From Streptomyces sp. NBC_00193 (GTDB lineage: Bacteria; Actinomycetota; Actinomycetes; Streptomycetales; Streptomycetaceae): DNA of 64,000 nt. The notes beneath the pieces are model-generated. The model was not told the DNA's origin. It saw only the letters and a program-made list of their open reading frames with translations, and searched no databases. How positions within the stretch are numbered: position 1 is the stretch's first letter; each line of letters opens with the position of its first letter. The position numbers and the translations under genes are program-made. The DNA is taken from contig NZ_JAPEMM010000002.1 of the NCBI RefSeq assembly GCF_026342735.1, positions 496,001 through 560,000 of the forward strand. Direction: 5' to 3'. This document shows, piece by piece, positions 8,094-16,715 of the stretch.

Positions 8094-8810
8094 ATGAACC
8101 ACAACGCCTCTCTGTCTTCACCGCCCCGCCGCACGCGCAGGGTCGTACTCCTCGGCTCGGCGGCCCTCGGCTTGGCGAGCGTCCTGTACGTCGTGCGGGG
8201 GCCGCTCATGATGTCCGCTCCGAGGTGCATGGCCGGGCAGTGGCACGGGTGCCTCGACACCTTCAACGGCGTGGTGCTCATGACCTTCGTCGCCGTGCCG
8301 TTGTCCCTGCTGGTGGTGTGGGCCATGGCCCGCCGTCGGCGCGGCGCGGGCGTCGGCGACGCGTCGGCGTGGCGGTGGTCGCTGGCCGAGGTGGGCATGG
8401 TGCACGGGACGGTTCCGTGGGTATGGATGACCATGATGCCGGGCTCCGGGGCCGGGACCGTCCCCGGCCGGTACAGCCTGGTACCGATACGGGACCTGCT
8501 CACCATGGGGCCGCTCGGGATCGGCGGGAACCTGCTGGTCTTCGCCTCACTGGGGTTCTTCGCCCCGATGCGGTGGGCGGCACTGGCCTCCGTACCGCGG
8601 GTCCTGGCCCTCGGGGCGGGTTGTTCGGTCCTGGTCGAAACGGCGCAGTACGTCCTGCAGCTGGACCGGGTCTCCTCCGTCGACGACGTCCTGGTCAACG
8701 CCACCGGCGCCGCCCTGGCCGCACTCGCGTCGCGCCGCTGGTGGCGCACCACGGCACCGGAGCCGTCGGACCTGCCCCGCCCCTCGCCGGCGCCTGCGCC
8801 GACGGGCTGA
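8094..8810 (+). CDS. VanZ family membrane protein
   Basis: The protein has 238 residues with about five hydrophobic segments. The VanZ signature lies in the C-terminal half: RYSLVPIRDLL, GNLLVFASLGFF and ETAQYVLQLDRVSSVDDVLVN. VanZ-like proteins are linked with glycopeptide tolerance in enterococci, but most actinobacterial copies have no established role. The last 25 residues are a Pro-rich tail. The gene lies just before a two-component system, which could suggest envelope-stress regulation; this is inference from position only. Confidence 0.85.
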   Translation: MNHNASLSSPPRRTRRVVLLGSAALGLASVLYVVRGPLMMSAPRCMAGQWHGCLDTFNGVVLMTFVAVPLSLLVVWAMARRRRGAGVGDASAWRWSLAEVGMVHGTVPWVWMTMMPGSGAGTVPGRYSLVPIRDLLTMGPLGIGGNLLVFASLGFFAPMRWAALASVPRVLALGAGCSVLVETAQYVLQLDRVSSVDDVLVNATGAALAALASRRWWRTTAPEPSDLPRPSPAPAPTG

Positions 8811-8873
8811 GCCGCGTACCCGGTGCGCGCCCTGCATACGACAGCGATATGTCCTGGTGCCTAGGCTTCGGAC

Positions 8874-9569
8874 ATGCGCGTACTGATCGTCGAGGACGAG
8901 CCCTACCTGGCCGAGGCCGTCCGTGACGGTCTGCGGCTGGAGGCCATCGCCGCCGACATCGCCGGAGACGGCGACTCCGCCCTGGAACTGCTCGACGTCA
9001 ACTCCTACGACCTCGCGATCCTCGACCGCGACATCCCCGGCCCCTCCGGCGACGAGGTCGCCCGCCGCATCGTCGCCTCCGGCAGCGGCATCCCGATCCT
9101 CATGCTCACCGCCGCCGACCGGATCGACGACAAGGCGTCCGGGTTCGGGCTCGGTGCCGACGACTACCTCACCAAGCCGTTCGAACTGCGGGAGCTCGTC
9201 CTGCGGCTGCGGGCGCTCGACCGCAGGCGTGCGTACGCCCGGCCCCCGGTCCGCCGGATCGCGGGCCTGCGGCTCGACCCCTTCCGCCGGGAGGTCTTCC
9301 GCGACGGACGCTACGTCGCGCTCACCCGCAAGCAGTTCGCCGTCCTGGACGTCCTCGTCGCCGCCGAGGGCGGGGTCGTCAGCGCCGAGGAACTGCTGGA
9401 ACGGGCCTGGGACGAGAACGCCGACCCCCTCACCAACGCCGTGCGCATCACCGTCTCGGCACTGCGCAAACGGCTCGGCGAACCGTGGATCATCGCCACG
9501 GTGCCCGGCGTGGGCTACCGCATCGACACCCGGCCGGAGACCGGAGACGAGGGAGCGGACCGTGGATAG
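8874..9569 (+). CDS. OmpR/PhoB-family response regulator
   Basis: The protein has 231 residues. The receiver domain has the acidic pocket EDE (residues 7-9), phospho-acceptor Asp51 in LAILDRDIPG, and Lys101 in YLTKPF. The C-terminal winged HTH spans about 125-220 and ends in VPGVGYRI. TAGGCT at 8862-8867 puts the transcript start at the ATG, so translation is probably leaderless. The gene overlaps the kinase gene by eight bases. Confidence 0.93.
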   Translation: MRVLIVEDEPYLAEAVRDGLRLEAIAADIAGDGDSALELLDVNSYDLAILDRDIPGPSGDEVARRIVASGSGIPILMLTAADRIDDKASGFGLGADDYLTKPFELRELVLRLRALDRRRAYARPPVRRIAGLRLDPFRREVFRDGRYVALTRKQFAVLDVLVAAEGGVVSAEELLERAWDENADPLTNAVRITVSALRKRLGEPWIIATVPGVGYRIDTRPETGDEGADRG

Positions 9570-10692
9570 GGCGCCCGGGTTGAGCGTGCGTTGCAAACTC
9601 ACCCTCAGCTACGCCGGATTCCTCATGGTCGCCGGCGCCCTGCTGCTCGCGGCGGTCTGGCTGTTCCTCCTGCGGTACGTCCCCGATCGGGCGCTCATCG
9701 TCTCCGCGGACACGCCCACCCACGGCGTCTTCCCCATCCGGTCCAACCTCCTGCGCGTCTTCGCTCCGAGGGCGGCCGCCGTACTCATGCTCCTGCTGGT
9801 GATCGGCCTCGTGGGAGGGTGGATCCTCGCCGGCCGCATGCTCGCGCCCCTGACCCGGATCACGGATGCGGCCCGGACGGCCGGGAACCGGTCGCTGTCC
9901 CACCGGATCCACATGCAGGGCCGACAGGACGAATTCCGCGAACTCGCCGACGCGTTCGACTCCATGCTCGAACAACTGGAGTCCCACGTGGCCGAACAGC
10001 GGAGGTTCGCCGCGAACGCCTCCCACGAGCTGCGCACCCCGCTGGCCATCTCCCGGACGCTCCTCGAGGTCGCCCGCAAGGACCCGACGCGGGACCGGGG
10101 CGAACTCATCGAACGCCTGCACTCCGTCAATGCGCGGGCGATCGACCTCACCGAGGCCCTCCTGCTCCTCAGCCACGGCGACCGCGCGGACTTCGCCCGC
10201 GCGAGCGTCGACCTCTCGCTCCTCGCCGAGGAAGCCGCCGAAACCCTGCTCCCCCTCGCCGAGCAGCGCCGGATCACCCTCGACGTCACGGGTGGGCAGG
10301 CCCGGACCGACGGCTCCGCCGAGCTCCTGCTGCGGATGGTGACGAACCTCGTCCAGAACGCCGTCGTCCACAACCTCCGCGCCGGCGGGACCGTGACGGT
10401 CCACACCGAGGAGCACGGCGGCACGAGCGTGCTGCGGGTCGAGAACACGGGCCCCCGGCTCCCACCGGACCTGGTCCCGACGCTCACCGAACCCTTCCGC
10501 CGCGCGACCGACCGCGTACGCACGGACGAGCACGCCGGGGTCGGCCTCGGCCTGGCCATCGTGCACAGCATCGTCCGTGCCCACGCCGGGACCCTCGACC
10601 TCGTCCCGCGCCCGTCCGGCGGTCTCCTCGTCACGGTCCGCCTCCCGCGTACGCCGCGGTCAACGCCCGTACCCGGCGGAGCGGCCGGCTAG
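9562..10692 (+). CDS. Sensor histidine kinase of the two-component pair
   Basis: A kinase of 376 residues with two membrane helices (~16-38 and ~70-95) enclosing a short 30-residue extracytoplasmic loop, then a HAMP linker (LAPLTRITDAAR). The H-box is RFAANASHELRTPL, the N-box NLVQNAVVHNL, with the G-box GVGLGLAIV. The very small sensor loop suggests intramembrane or envelope sensing. I start at the GTG at 9562, which has GAGGGAG eight bases upstream and overlaps the regulator's end. Its TAG stop shares the sequence CTAG with the stop of the convergent carboxypeptidase gene. Confidence 0.92.
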   Translation: MDRAPGLSVRCKLTLSYAGFLMVAGALLLAAVWLFLLRYVPDRALIVSADTPTHGVFPIRSNLLRVFAPRAAAVLMLLLVIGLVGGWILAGRMLAPLTRITDAARTAGNRSLSHRIHMQGRQDEFRELADAFDSMLEQLESHVAEQRRFAANASHELRTPLAISRTLLEVARKDPTRDRGELIERLHSVNARAIDLTEALLLLSHGDRADFARASVDLSLLAEEAAETLLPLAEQRRITLDVTGGQARTDGSAELLLRMVTNLVQNAVVHNLRAGGTVTVHTEEHGGTSVLRVENTGPRLPPDLVPTLTEPFRRATDRVRTDEHAGVGLGLAIVHSIVRAHAGTLDLVPRPSGGLLVTVRLPRTPRSTPVPGGAAG

Positions 10693-12998
10693 CGGAGGCG
10701 TACGAGTTTCGTGCCGAGGGACGGTGCGGACAGGTCCGTCTGGAGTGCCACGGGAACCGTCGGGGCGCCCGGTCCGGTCCCGATGGTCAGGACCCCGATC
10801 TCGGTGCCGGCCGGCGCCTTCGCGGGGAGTCCCTTCTCCCCTACGGCCAGGGTCAGTTCGAGCCGCTGCCCCGGCACGGCCACGGCGGCGGTGTCCCGGG
10901 TGGCCACCACCGGGGTACGGGTACCGAGCCCGTCGTCCACGTAGCCGACGACCTGGCCCTTCTTGACCACGCCGGCCGAGGTCAGGGCCGTGCGGACGGC
11001 CTCGATGACCTTCTTGCTGTTCTGCTTGACCAGTTTCAGGCTGTTGGCGCCGTCGGGGTCGGCGCCGGTGACGTGCTGGTCGAGCATCGTGCCGAGGATC
11101 AGCGGGGTCTTGTCGCCCACCGTCTTGTACGCCGCCCACACCAGCGTGCCGCCGGCCGCCGAACTGGAGCCGGTCTTGATGCCCTTGATGCTGAGTCCGG
11201 CGATGAGCAGGTCGTCGTTGTTGTTGTTGAGCGGCTCGCTCAGGCCCGGGACGGTGGCGTTGGGAAGCTGGACGATCGCCCGGAAGGCGTCGAACTTCAT
11301 GACCTCCTCGGCCAGTTTCAGCTGATCGACGGCGGTGCTCACGGTCTTGGCGTCGAGCCCGCTCGGGTCGGTGTACGTGGTGGAGGTCATGCCGAGCGCC
11401 TTGGCCTCGGCGTTCATCTTCTCCACGAAGGCGGCCTCGGAGTCGCTCCCGGTGTCCCAACGGGCCAGCAGCCGGGCGATGTTGTTGCCCGAGGGGATCA
11501 TCAACATCTTCAGCATGTCCTGCTGGGAGAAGCGGGTGCCGGTGGTCAGACCCGGGATGCGTGATTCGCTCGCCGATTTGCCGTCCGCGACGGCCTTGTC
11601 GTCGACCGCGATCTGCGGGCCGCCCTCGTCCTTCTTCAGCGGGTGGTTCTTGAGGATCACGTAGGCCGTCATGACCTTGGCGACGCTGGCCGTCGGCACG
11701 GGCTTCTGCTCCCCGAACGTCCCGACGTCGCCCGCGCCGCCGATCCGTACGGCGGCCTGGCCCTTCTCCGGCCAGGGCACGTCGAAGCGGCCGTCGAGGG
11801 CGACGGAGGACGCGGCGCCCTCACTGGTGAGGATCGCGTCGGGCAGCGGCCGCAACGCCTGTACGACGGCCAGTACGGCGACCAGCAGGAGCAGCAGCGG
11901 CACCCAGATCCGCACCCGCCGGGCCACCGTCCGGGCGGGGGTCTCGGGCGGCGGCGGGGTGTTGGTGAGCTGCGCGAGCAGATCGAGCGCGGGCAAAGGC
12001 TGCTCGGTGGTTCCCTCGGGGGCGACCGCCTCCGCGGGGGCGACAGCGGGAGCCCCTCCCCCGACGGGGGCGGTTCCCGGAGCCGTCACTCGGGCCGGGG
12101 CGGCTGCCGGAGTCGCGACGGGCCCCGAAGTCCGGCCGGGCCCGGTTCCCGGAGCCGGGGCGGCCGGGGCCGGCTCGGCCGGAGCCGGAGCAGGCCGCAC
12201 GGGTGCCGGGGCGGGCACCGGCCGCCGGGCCCATGACGGCACCGGCGCCGACGCCGAGGGCGCCTCGTCCAGCGACTTGAGGGCAACGAACTGGCTCGTC
12301 CTTTCGGAGTCCGACTCAGGGCGGGAGCCAGGACCGTCATCGGGACCGGCTGCCGACGTAGAGGCGGTCTCCGGGTCGGCCCCGAGCGTGGAAACAACTC
12401 CGGCCACGGGCTGCCCGCCGCCGGACTCGGGTACGGAGTCGGACGAGGGCTCGGGCGCGTCCTGGGCCGCGATCGCAGACGGGGATTCGGAAGCGGACAC
12501 GGTGTCGGGCACGACCCTGGCCGAGGGCACGGGCTCGGCAACACCCCCGGCCGCAGGCTCCACACCGGGGCCGGATGCGGGATCGGGCGCAACCTCGAGG
12601 TCGTCGCCGGACCGGGGCACGGGTACGGACCCGGGCTCGGGTACGGCGGCGGACTCCGGCTCGGACTCGGACGCGGTCGCGGACTCCGGCTCGGACTCCA
12701 GCTCGGACTCCGGCTCAGACCCGTTCCCGGACGCGGACTCGGATGCGGCCCCGGACCCGGCCACAGTCGCGGAAGCAGCCGCGGACGCAGCCGCAGCAGC
12801 CGTCCCGGCGGCCGCCCTCTGGGCCGGCACCGTGCGCGGGTCCGGACGCGGAGCGGGCTCCTGCTCCGGCCCGAGTGCGGTGCGCTGGGCGGGAGTCGGT
12901 GTCTGCGCGTCGTGGGGTCCGGGCGTCCTTCCCGGGTGCTCGTCCTTCGTCGCGCCGGGCGTCTCGCCCTCCACCGGTACCGCCGTCATGCCGTACAC
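10689..12998 (-). CDS. Membrane-anchored D-alanyl-D-alanine carboxypeptidase with long acidic N-terminus
   Basis: The protein is about 769 residues. The penicillin-binding domain carries SVAK (Ser438-Lys441), SGN (503-505) and KTG (608-610), all that is needed for a class-A D,D-carboxypeptidase that trims peptidoglycan stem peptides. A single membrane helix lies at ~364-382. The preceding 360 residues are low-complexity Ser/Glu/Pro and Ala/Pro sequence, expected in the cytoplasm. A typical actinobacterial homologue is around 400 residues, so this extension is unusual. The start could be GTG 12998 or ATG 12989; neither has a strong Shine-Dalgarno site. Confidence 0.85.
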   Translation of the reverse strand: MYGMTAVPVEGETPGATKDEHPGRTPGPHDAQTPTPAQRTALGPEQEPAPRPDPRTVPAQRAAAGTAAAAASAAASATVAGSGAASESASGNGSEPESELESEPESATASESEPESAAVPEPGSVPVPRSGDDLEVAPDPASGPGVEPAAGGVAEPVPSARVVPDTVSASESPSAIAAQDAPEPSSDSVPESGGGQPVAGVVSTLGADPETASTSAAGPDDGPGSRPESDSERTSQFVALKSLDEAPSASAPVPSWARRPVPAPAPVRPAPAPAEPAPAAPAPGTGPGRTSGPVATPAAAPARVTAPGTAPVGGGAPAVAPAEAVAPEGTTEQPLPALDLLAQLTNTPPPPETPARTVARRVRIWVPLLLLLVAVLAVVQALRPLPDAILTSEGAASSVALDGRFDVPWPEKGQAAVRIGGAGDVGTFGEQKPVPTASVAKVMTAYVILKNHPLKKDEGGPQIAVDDKAVADGKSASESRIPGLTTGTRFSQQDMLKMLMIPSGNNIARLLARWDTGSDSEAAFVEKMNAEAKALGMTSTTYTDPSGLDAKTVSTAVDQLKLAEEVMKFDAFRAIVQLPNATVPGLSEPLNNNNDDLLIAGLSIKGIKTGSSSAAGGTLVWAAYKTVGDKTPLILGTMLDQHVTGADPDGANSLKLVKQNSKKVIEAVRTALTSAGVVKKGQVVGYVDDGLGTRTPVVATRDTAAVAVPGQRLELTLAVGEKGLPAKAPAGTEIGVLTIGTGPGAPTVPVALQTDLSAPSLGTKLVRLR

Positions 12999-13068
12999 CG
13001 CCTTGCTCGTGCGTTCTGGATCAGCAGCCAGTCTCCGTGCCGCATATGCGCAGGTGATGCGCGCTGCA

Positions 13069-13126
13069 TGACCAATTGGTCACAATCCCTCCGGCCGGGA
13101 CCCGTCATCAAACGATCATCAAACGA
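13069..13126. promoter_or_regulatory. Perfect 14-bp palindrome and tandem 11-mers between divergent wall genes
   Basis: TGACCAATTGGTCA at 13069-13082 is a perfect palindrome. 24 bases further on, TCATCAAACGA is repeated head-to-tail at 13105-13115 and 13116-13126. Both lie in the spacer between the carboxypeptidase and the amidase, so they may serve both promoters. The binding proteins are unknown. Confidence 0.5.
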
Positions 13127-13203
13127 TCACGACCCCATCATGAGCGCCCCGAAGGATCGGCCTTCCCCCACGCACCGCACCACCCAGGAACCGGACACCG
13201 CTC

Positions 13204-13896
13204 ATGCACCCCAGCAACCCCGACCACGCGGCGCCGTCGAGGCGGCGCCTGCTCGCCGGCGGCGGCGCCCTGTTCGTCACCGCGACCGCCGCTTCCCTGT
13301 TGGCCGCCCGGCCCGGCGGTTCCGGACGGAGCGACGACGACCGCAGCCGGGCGGCGGGACCGTCCGGGGCCTCTCCCACCACCTCCCCCGCCTCCGGATG
13401 GATGCCCGGGGTGACGAGGATCCCCCTGGAGCGCAACTTCGTCCACGGCGACCGCGACGCGCAGCGCGGGCTCGTGCTCCATGTCCAGGAGGGCGAGGGG
13501 TCGTTGTACGAGCGGTTCAACACCGCCGGGATCAAGACCTCCTCGCACTTCTGGGTGTCCCGGGACGGGGAGACGGAGCAGTACGTGTCCGTCCTGGACC
13601 GGGCCTGGGCCCAGGTGGAGGGCAACGGGGCGTGGGCCTCGGTCGAAACCTCGGGTTTCGCCACCCGTTCGCTCACCGAGGCACAGGTCGACGCCGTGGC
13701 CCGGATCTACGCGTGGGGCGCCGGCTCGCACGGCTGGCCGGCGGCCGTCAGCGAGCACCCGGACCGGCCGGGGCTGGGCGTCCACGCCATGGGCGGCGCC
13801 GCGTGGGGCGGCCACGCATGCCCCGGCACCCTCCGGTCCGCCCAGCGCGCCGAGATCATCCGCCGGGTGCGCGAGCGCCTGCCCGGCGGGGAGTGA
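13204..13896 (+). CDS. Exported N-acetylmuramoyl-L-alanine amidase (PGRP-type)
   Basis: The protein has 230 residues. It begins with a twin-arginine-like export signal (SRRRLLAGG followed by a hydrophobic run) and continues with an amidase_2/PGRP domain. Zinc-ligand candidates are the His in LVLHVQEG, the His in GLGVHAMGG and the Cys in GGHACPG. The substrate would be the lactyl-amide bond of peptidoglycan. It is divergent from the D,D-carboxypeptidase, so the two wall-modifying genes may respond together. The ATG is supported by the signal peptide; the Shine-Dalgarno is weak. Confidence 0.85.
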   Translation: MHPSNPDHAAPSRRRLLAGGGALFVTATAASLLAARPGGSGRSDDDRSRAAGPSGASPTTSPASGWMPGVTRIPLERNFVHGDRDAQRGLVLHVQEGEGSLYERFNTAGIKTSSHFWVSRDGETEQYVSVLDRAWAQVEGNGAWASVETSGFATRSLTEAQVDAVARIYAWGAGSHGWPAAVSEHPDRPGLGVHAMGGAAWGGHACPGTLRSAQRAEIIRRVRERLPGGE

Positions 13897-14013
13897 GCCG
13901 GGTGCCGCGCGGGAGCACGGGGGCGCCACGGAGACCGGCGGCATCGAGGAGTTCACGGCGGTCGGCGTGAACCGGCCTTCGGGACCCCCGCTCCCTTCGC
14001 TGCCTTCGCGCAT

Positions 14014-14052
14014 GTTCACTGACATGAGGTGTCAGTGAACCGGCTCTAGGGT
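14014..14052 (+). promoter_or_regulatory. 11-bp inverted repeat and leaderless promoter of the NIPSNAP gene
   Basis: GTTCACTGACA (14014-14024) and TGTCAGTGAAC (14030-14040) form a perfect inverted repeat around TGAGG. A TAGGGT -10 box at 14047-14052 would start transcription at the ATG at 14060. The repeat occupies the -35 region, as expected of a repressor operator. No regulator gene is adjacent, so the cognate factor is unknown. Confidence 0.6.
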
Positions 14053-14059
14053 CCGGGCC

Positions 14060-14677
14060 ATGAACCTCATCGTCGAACTCCGCCAGTACACCCTTCACCC
14101 GGGCGCCCGGGACACCCTGGTCGATCTCTTCGAGCGGGAGTTCGTCACCGGGCAGGAGGCGGCCGGCATCACCGTGGGCGGCCGGTTCCGTGACCTCGAC
14201 GATCCGGACCGCTTCGTGTGGCTACGCAGTTTCCCCGACATGGAGGCACGGGCGCGGGCGCTGCACGCCTTCTACGGCGGCCCCGTCTGGCAGGCCCATC
14301 GCGAGCGGGCCAACGCGACCATGACCGACTCGGACGACGTGCTCCTGCTGCGCGGACCGGGCGTCCCCGCCCCGGCCACCGCGGGGCCCGTCGTCGCGAC
14401 CATCTGCCATCCCCTGGACCTCACGGACTTCACCGGCCACTTCGAGCAGCACCTGCGCCCCGCCCTGACCGCCGCCGGGACCCCCGCGCAGGCGGTGCAC
14501 GTCTCCGAGCACGCGGAGAACACCTTCCCCGCGCTGCCGGTCCGGACCGGTGAGGACGTCCTCGTCTGGTTCACGGCGGGACGGGCACCGCGCCTGCCGG
14601 ACCTCTCGCTCCACCTGAAGTCGGCTCCGCGACAGCTCCGGCTGGAGCCCGTCCGGGGCCTGCGGCTCCCGTCCTGA
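14060..14677 (+). CDS. NIPSNAP family protein
   Basis: The protein has 205 residues. The N-terminal half is a ferredoxin-like NIPSNAP domain, with the diagnostic VELRQYTLHPGARDTL opening and the FVWLRSFPDMEARARAL segment followed by FYGGPVW. The second half (from ~115) looks like a degenerate repeat of the same fold. The biochemical role of bacterial NIPSNAP proteins is not settled. It converges with the ClC gene only 14 bases away. A strong inverted repeat upstream suggests specific repression. Confidence 0.85.
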   Translation: MNLIVELRQYTLHPGARDTLVDLFEREFVTGQEAAGITVGGRFRDLDDPDRFVWLRSFPDMEARARALHAFYGGPVWQAHRERANATMTDSDDVLLLRGPGVPAPATAGPVVATICHPLDLTDFTGHFEQHLRPALTAAGTPAQAVHVSEHAENTFPALPVRTGEDVLVWFTAGRAPRLPDLSLHLKSAPRQLRLEPVRGLRLPS

Positions 14678-14691
14678 GGCCTGTCGCCGCG

Positions 14692-16416
14692 TCAGGGCTG
14701 CGGGTGCAGGGCCAGCAGGGCCGAGCGGTGGGAGACCCAGCCCACGAGGTGGAGCCGTTCCTCGTCGAGGACCGGGAGTCCGTCGCCCTCGCTCGCGGAG
14801 AGCAGCGGCAGCGCCTCCTGGAGGGACTGGCCGGCGAGCAGGACCGGCGGGTGGTCCCGTACCGTCTCGACGGGCGTGTTCTCGGAGAGGCCTCCGTGCA
14901 GGGCCCGGGAGAGGGCGGCAGCGCCGACCGTACCGGCGTAGTGGCCGTGCCGGTCGACGAGCGGGAGGCGGCCGGCGTCCGCCTCGATCATCGCCGTGAT
15001 CGCCTCGCGCAGGCCGGTGCCGGGTGCGAGCGCGGGCGGCGGCGGCCCCATGGCGGCCCGGACCTCGATCGCCGCCGGGCCGGTCAGGTCCAAGTCGACC
15101 CCGCGGCGGCGGAGTTTGGCGGTGTAGACGGTGTCCCGGCTGAGTGCGTGGCTGACGCCGGTGGCGACGGCGACGGCGGTCATCAGCGGCAGGATGATGC
15201 CGTACTCGCCGGTCAGTTCGTAGATGATGACGACGGCGGTGATCGGCGCGCGGGCCGATCCGGCGAAGACCGCGCCCATCCCGATGACGGAGTAGGTCAT
15301 GGCCGAGCCGGTCACCCCGGGGGCGAGGCCGTCCATCGTCTGTCCGAAGGCGCTGCCGAGCATGGCGCCGACGAAGAGGCTGGGCGCGAAGACGCCTCCC
15401 GAGCCGCCGATCCCGATGGTGACGCTGCACGCGATGATCTTGCCGACGAGCAGGACGAGCAGGAATCCGATCGCGTACCCGCCCACTGCGGCCTTGCCGA
15501 GCACCGGGTAGCCGACCCCGTACATCTCGGGCAGGGCGAGCAGGATCGCGCCCAGCACGATGCCGCCGGCTGCCGGGCGCAGCCACTCCGGGCCGTGCCA
15601 GACGGAGTCGCAGAGGTCTTCCACCCCGTAGAGCACCTTGGTGAAGAGCACGCCGACGGCGCCGGCCACCGCGCCGAGCAGTACGTACAGGGCGTACGCG
15701 GCCAAGTGGCCGGCGTTCACCGGAGCCAGGTCCAGGAAGCGTTCGTCGCCGAGGACCGCCCGTCCGATCACGCTGGCGGTGACCGCGGAGACGGCCACCA
15801 GGCCGAAGGCGCGGGCCGTGAAATCGCGCAGGATCAGTTCCATCGCGAAGAAGACGCCGGCCAGGGGCGCGTTGAAGGTGGCGGCGATGCCGCCGGCCGC
15901 GCCGCAGGCGACCAGCAGCCGCATCCGTTCCTCGCGGACGCGCAGGAGGGCTCCGGCGGTGGAGCCGAGGGCGGCCCCGATCTGGACGATGGGCCCTTCG
16001 CGGCCCACGGAACCGCCGCCGCCGATGCACAGCGCGGACGCGAGCGATTTCACCACCGCGACCCGGGGCGGGATCCGGCCACCCTGGCGGGCGACCGCGT
16101 ACATCACCTCGGGGACGCCGTGGCCGCGCGCCTCCTTGGCGTAGCGGTAGACGAGCGGTCCGTAGAGCGCGCCCGCGACCACGGGCGCGAGCAGGACGAA
16201 GTACGGGCCGAGCCAGGGCACGTAGGGGTTGTCGGCGTGCCCGGCGGAGGAGTAGTCGTCGTGGCCGGACAGCGCCCGGGTGAACACCTCGATGAGCCAG
16301 CGGAAGCCCACCGCGCCCAGTCCCGATCCGGCGCCCACGAGCACCGCGGGCAGCAGCATCGCGGCCTGGGTGCGGTTGAGCGCGTCCCGTGCCGCATCCG
16401 CCGAGAACGGACCCAT
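14692..16416 (-). CDS. ClC-family chloride channel or H+/Cl- antiporter with CBS domains
   Basis: The protein has 574 residues and some ten membrane helices. Selectivity motifs are present: GHGVPEV (a variant of GSGIP), GSVGREGP with the gating Glu, and GGSGGVFAP. A pair of CBS domains, nucleotide-sensing modules, fills the last 120 residues. The gating Glu suggests H+ coupling or proton gating. I chose the ATG at 16416 because GAGGAG is spaced ideally before it; GTG 16422 is also in frame. The His in place of Ser in the first filter motif could alter anion preference. Confidence 0.9.
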   Translation of the reverse strand: MGPFSADAARDALNRTQAAMLLPAVLVGAGSGLGAVGFRWLIEVFTRALSGHDDYSSAGHADNPYVPWLGPYFVLLAPVVAGALYGPLVYRYAKEARGHGVPEVMYAVARQGGRIPPRVAVVKSLASALCIGGGGSVGREGPIVQIGAALGSTAGALLRVREERMRLLVACGAAGGIAATFNAPLAGVFFAMELILRDFTARAFGLVAVSAVTASVIGRAVLGDERFLDLAPVNAGHLAAYALYVLLGAVAGAVGVLFTKVLYGVEDLCDSVWHGPEWLRPAAGGIVLGAILLALPEMYGVGYPVLGKAAVGGYAIGFLLVLLVGKIIACSVTIGIGGSGGVFAPSLFVGAMLGSAFGQTMDGLAPGVTGSAMTYSVIGMGAVFAGSARAPITAVVIIYELTGEYGIILPLMTAVAVATGVSHALSRDTVYTAKLRRRGVDLDLTGPAAIEVRAAMGPPPPALAPGTGLREAITAMIEADAGRLPLVDRHGHYAGTVGAAALSRALHGGLSENTPVETVRDHPPVLLAGQSLQEALPLLSASEGDGLPVLDEERLHLVGWVSHRSALLALHPQP

Positions 16417-16715
16417 CTCCACTCCTCAGGTACCGGTCCACTGCCGATCGCGCGCCCCGGCCCCTGACCACGATCCCCCGAACCCCCCATCCAACGGGCC
16501 GCCCCGCGCCGGGGCCCGGAGGCGGGCCGGAGGTACACCCGCCCGGCGTAGGGGGGTGTCCTGCCGATCGGGCCGGGCTCGCGGGTCCGTCCGGGAGGGT
16601 GCGGTGCCTGGCCGAAGGCCGACCCCCGTCCGTTCCCGGTCCCGTACAGTCCGTGCTGCCGTCGGCCCGGCGCGGGCGGCAGCCGGCCGACGAACGGACG
16701 AACAGGGGAACAGTG

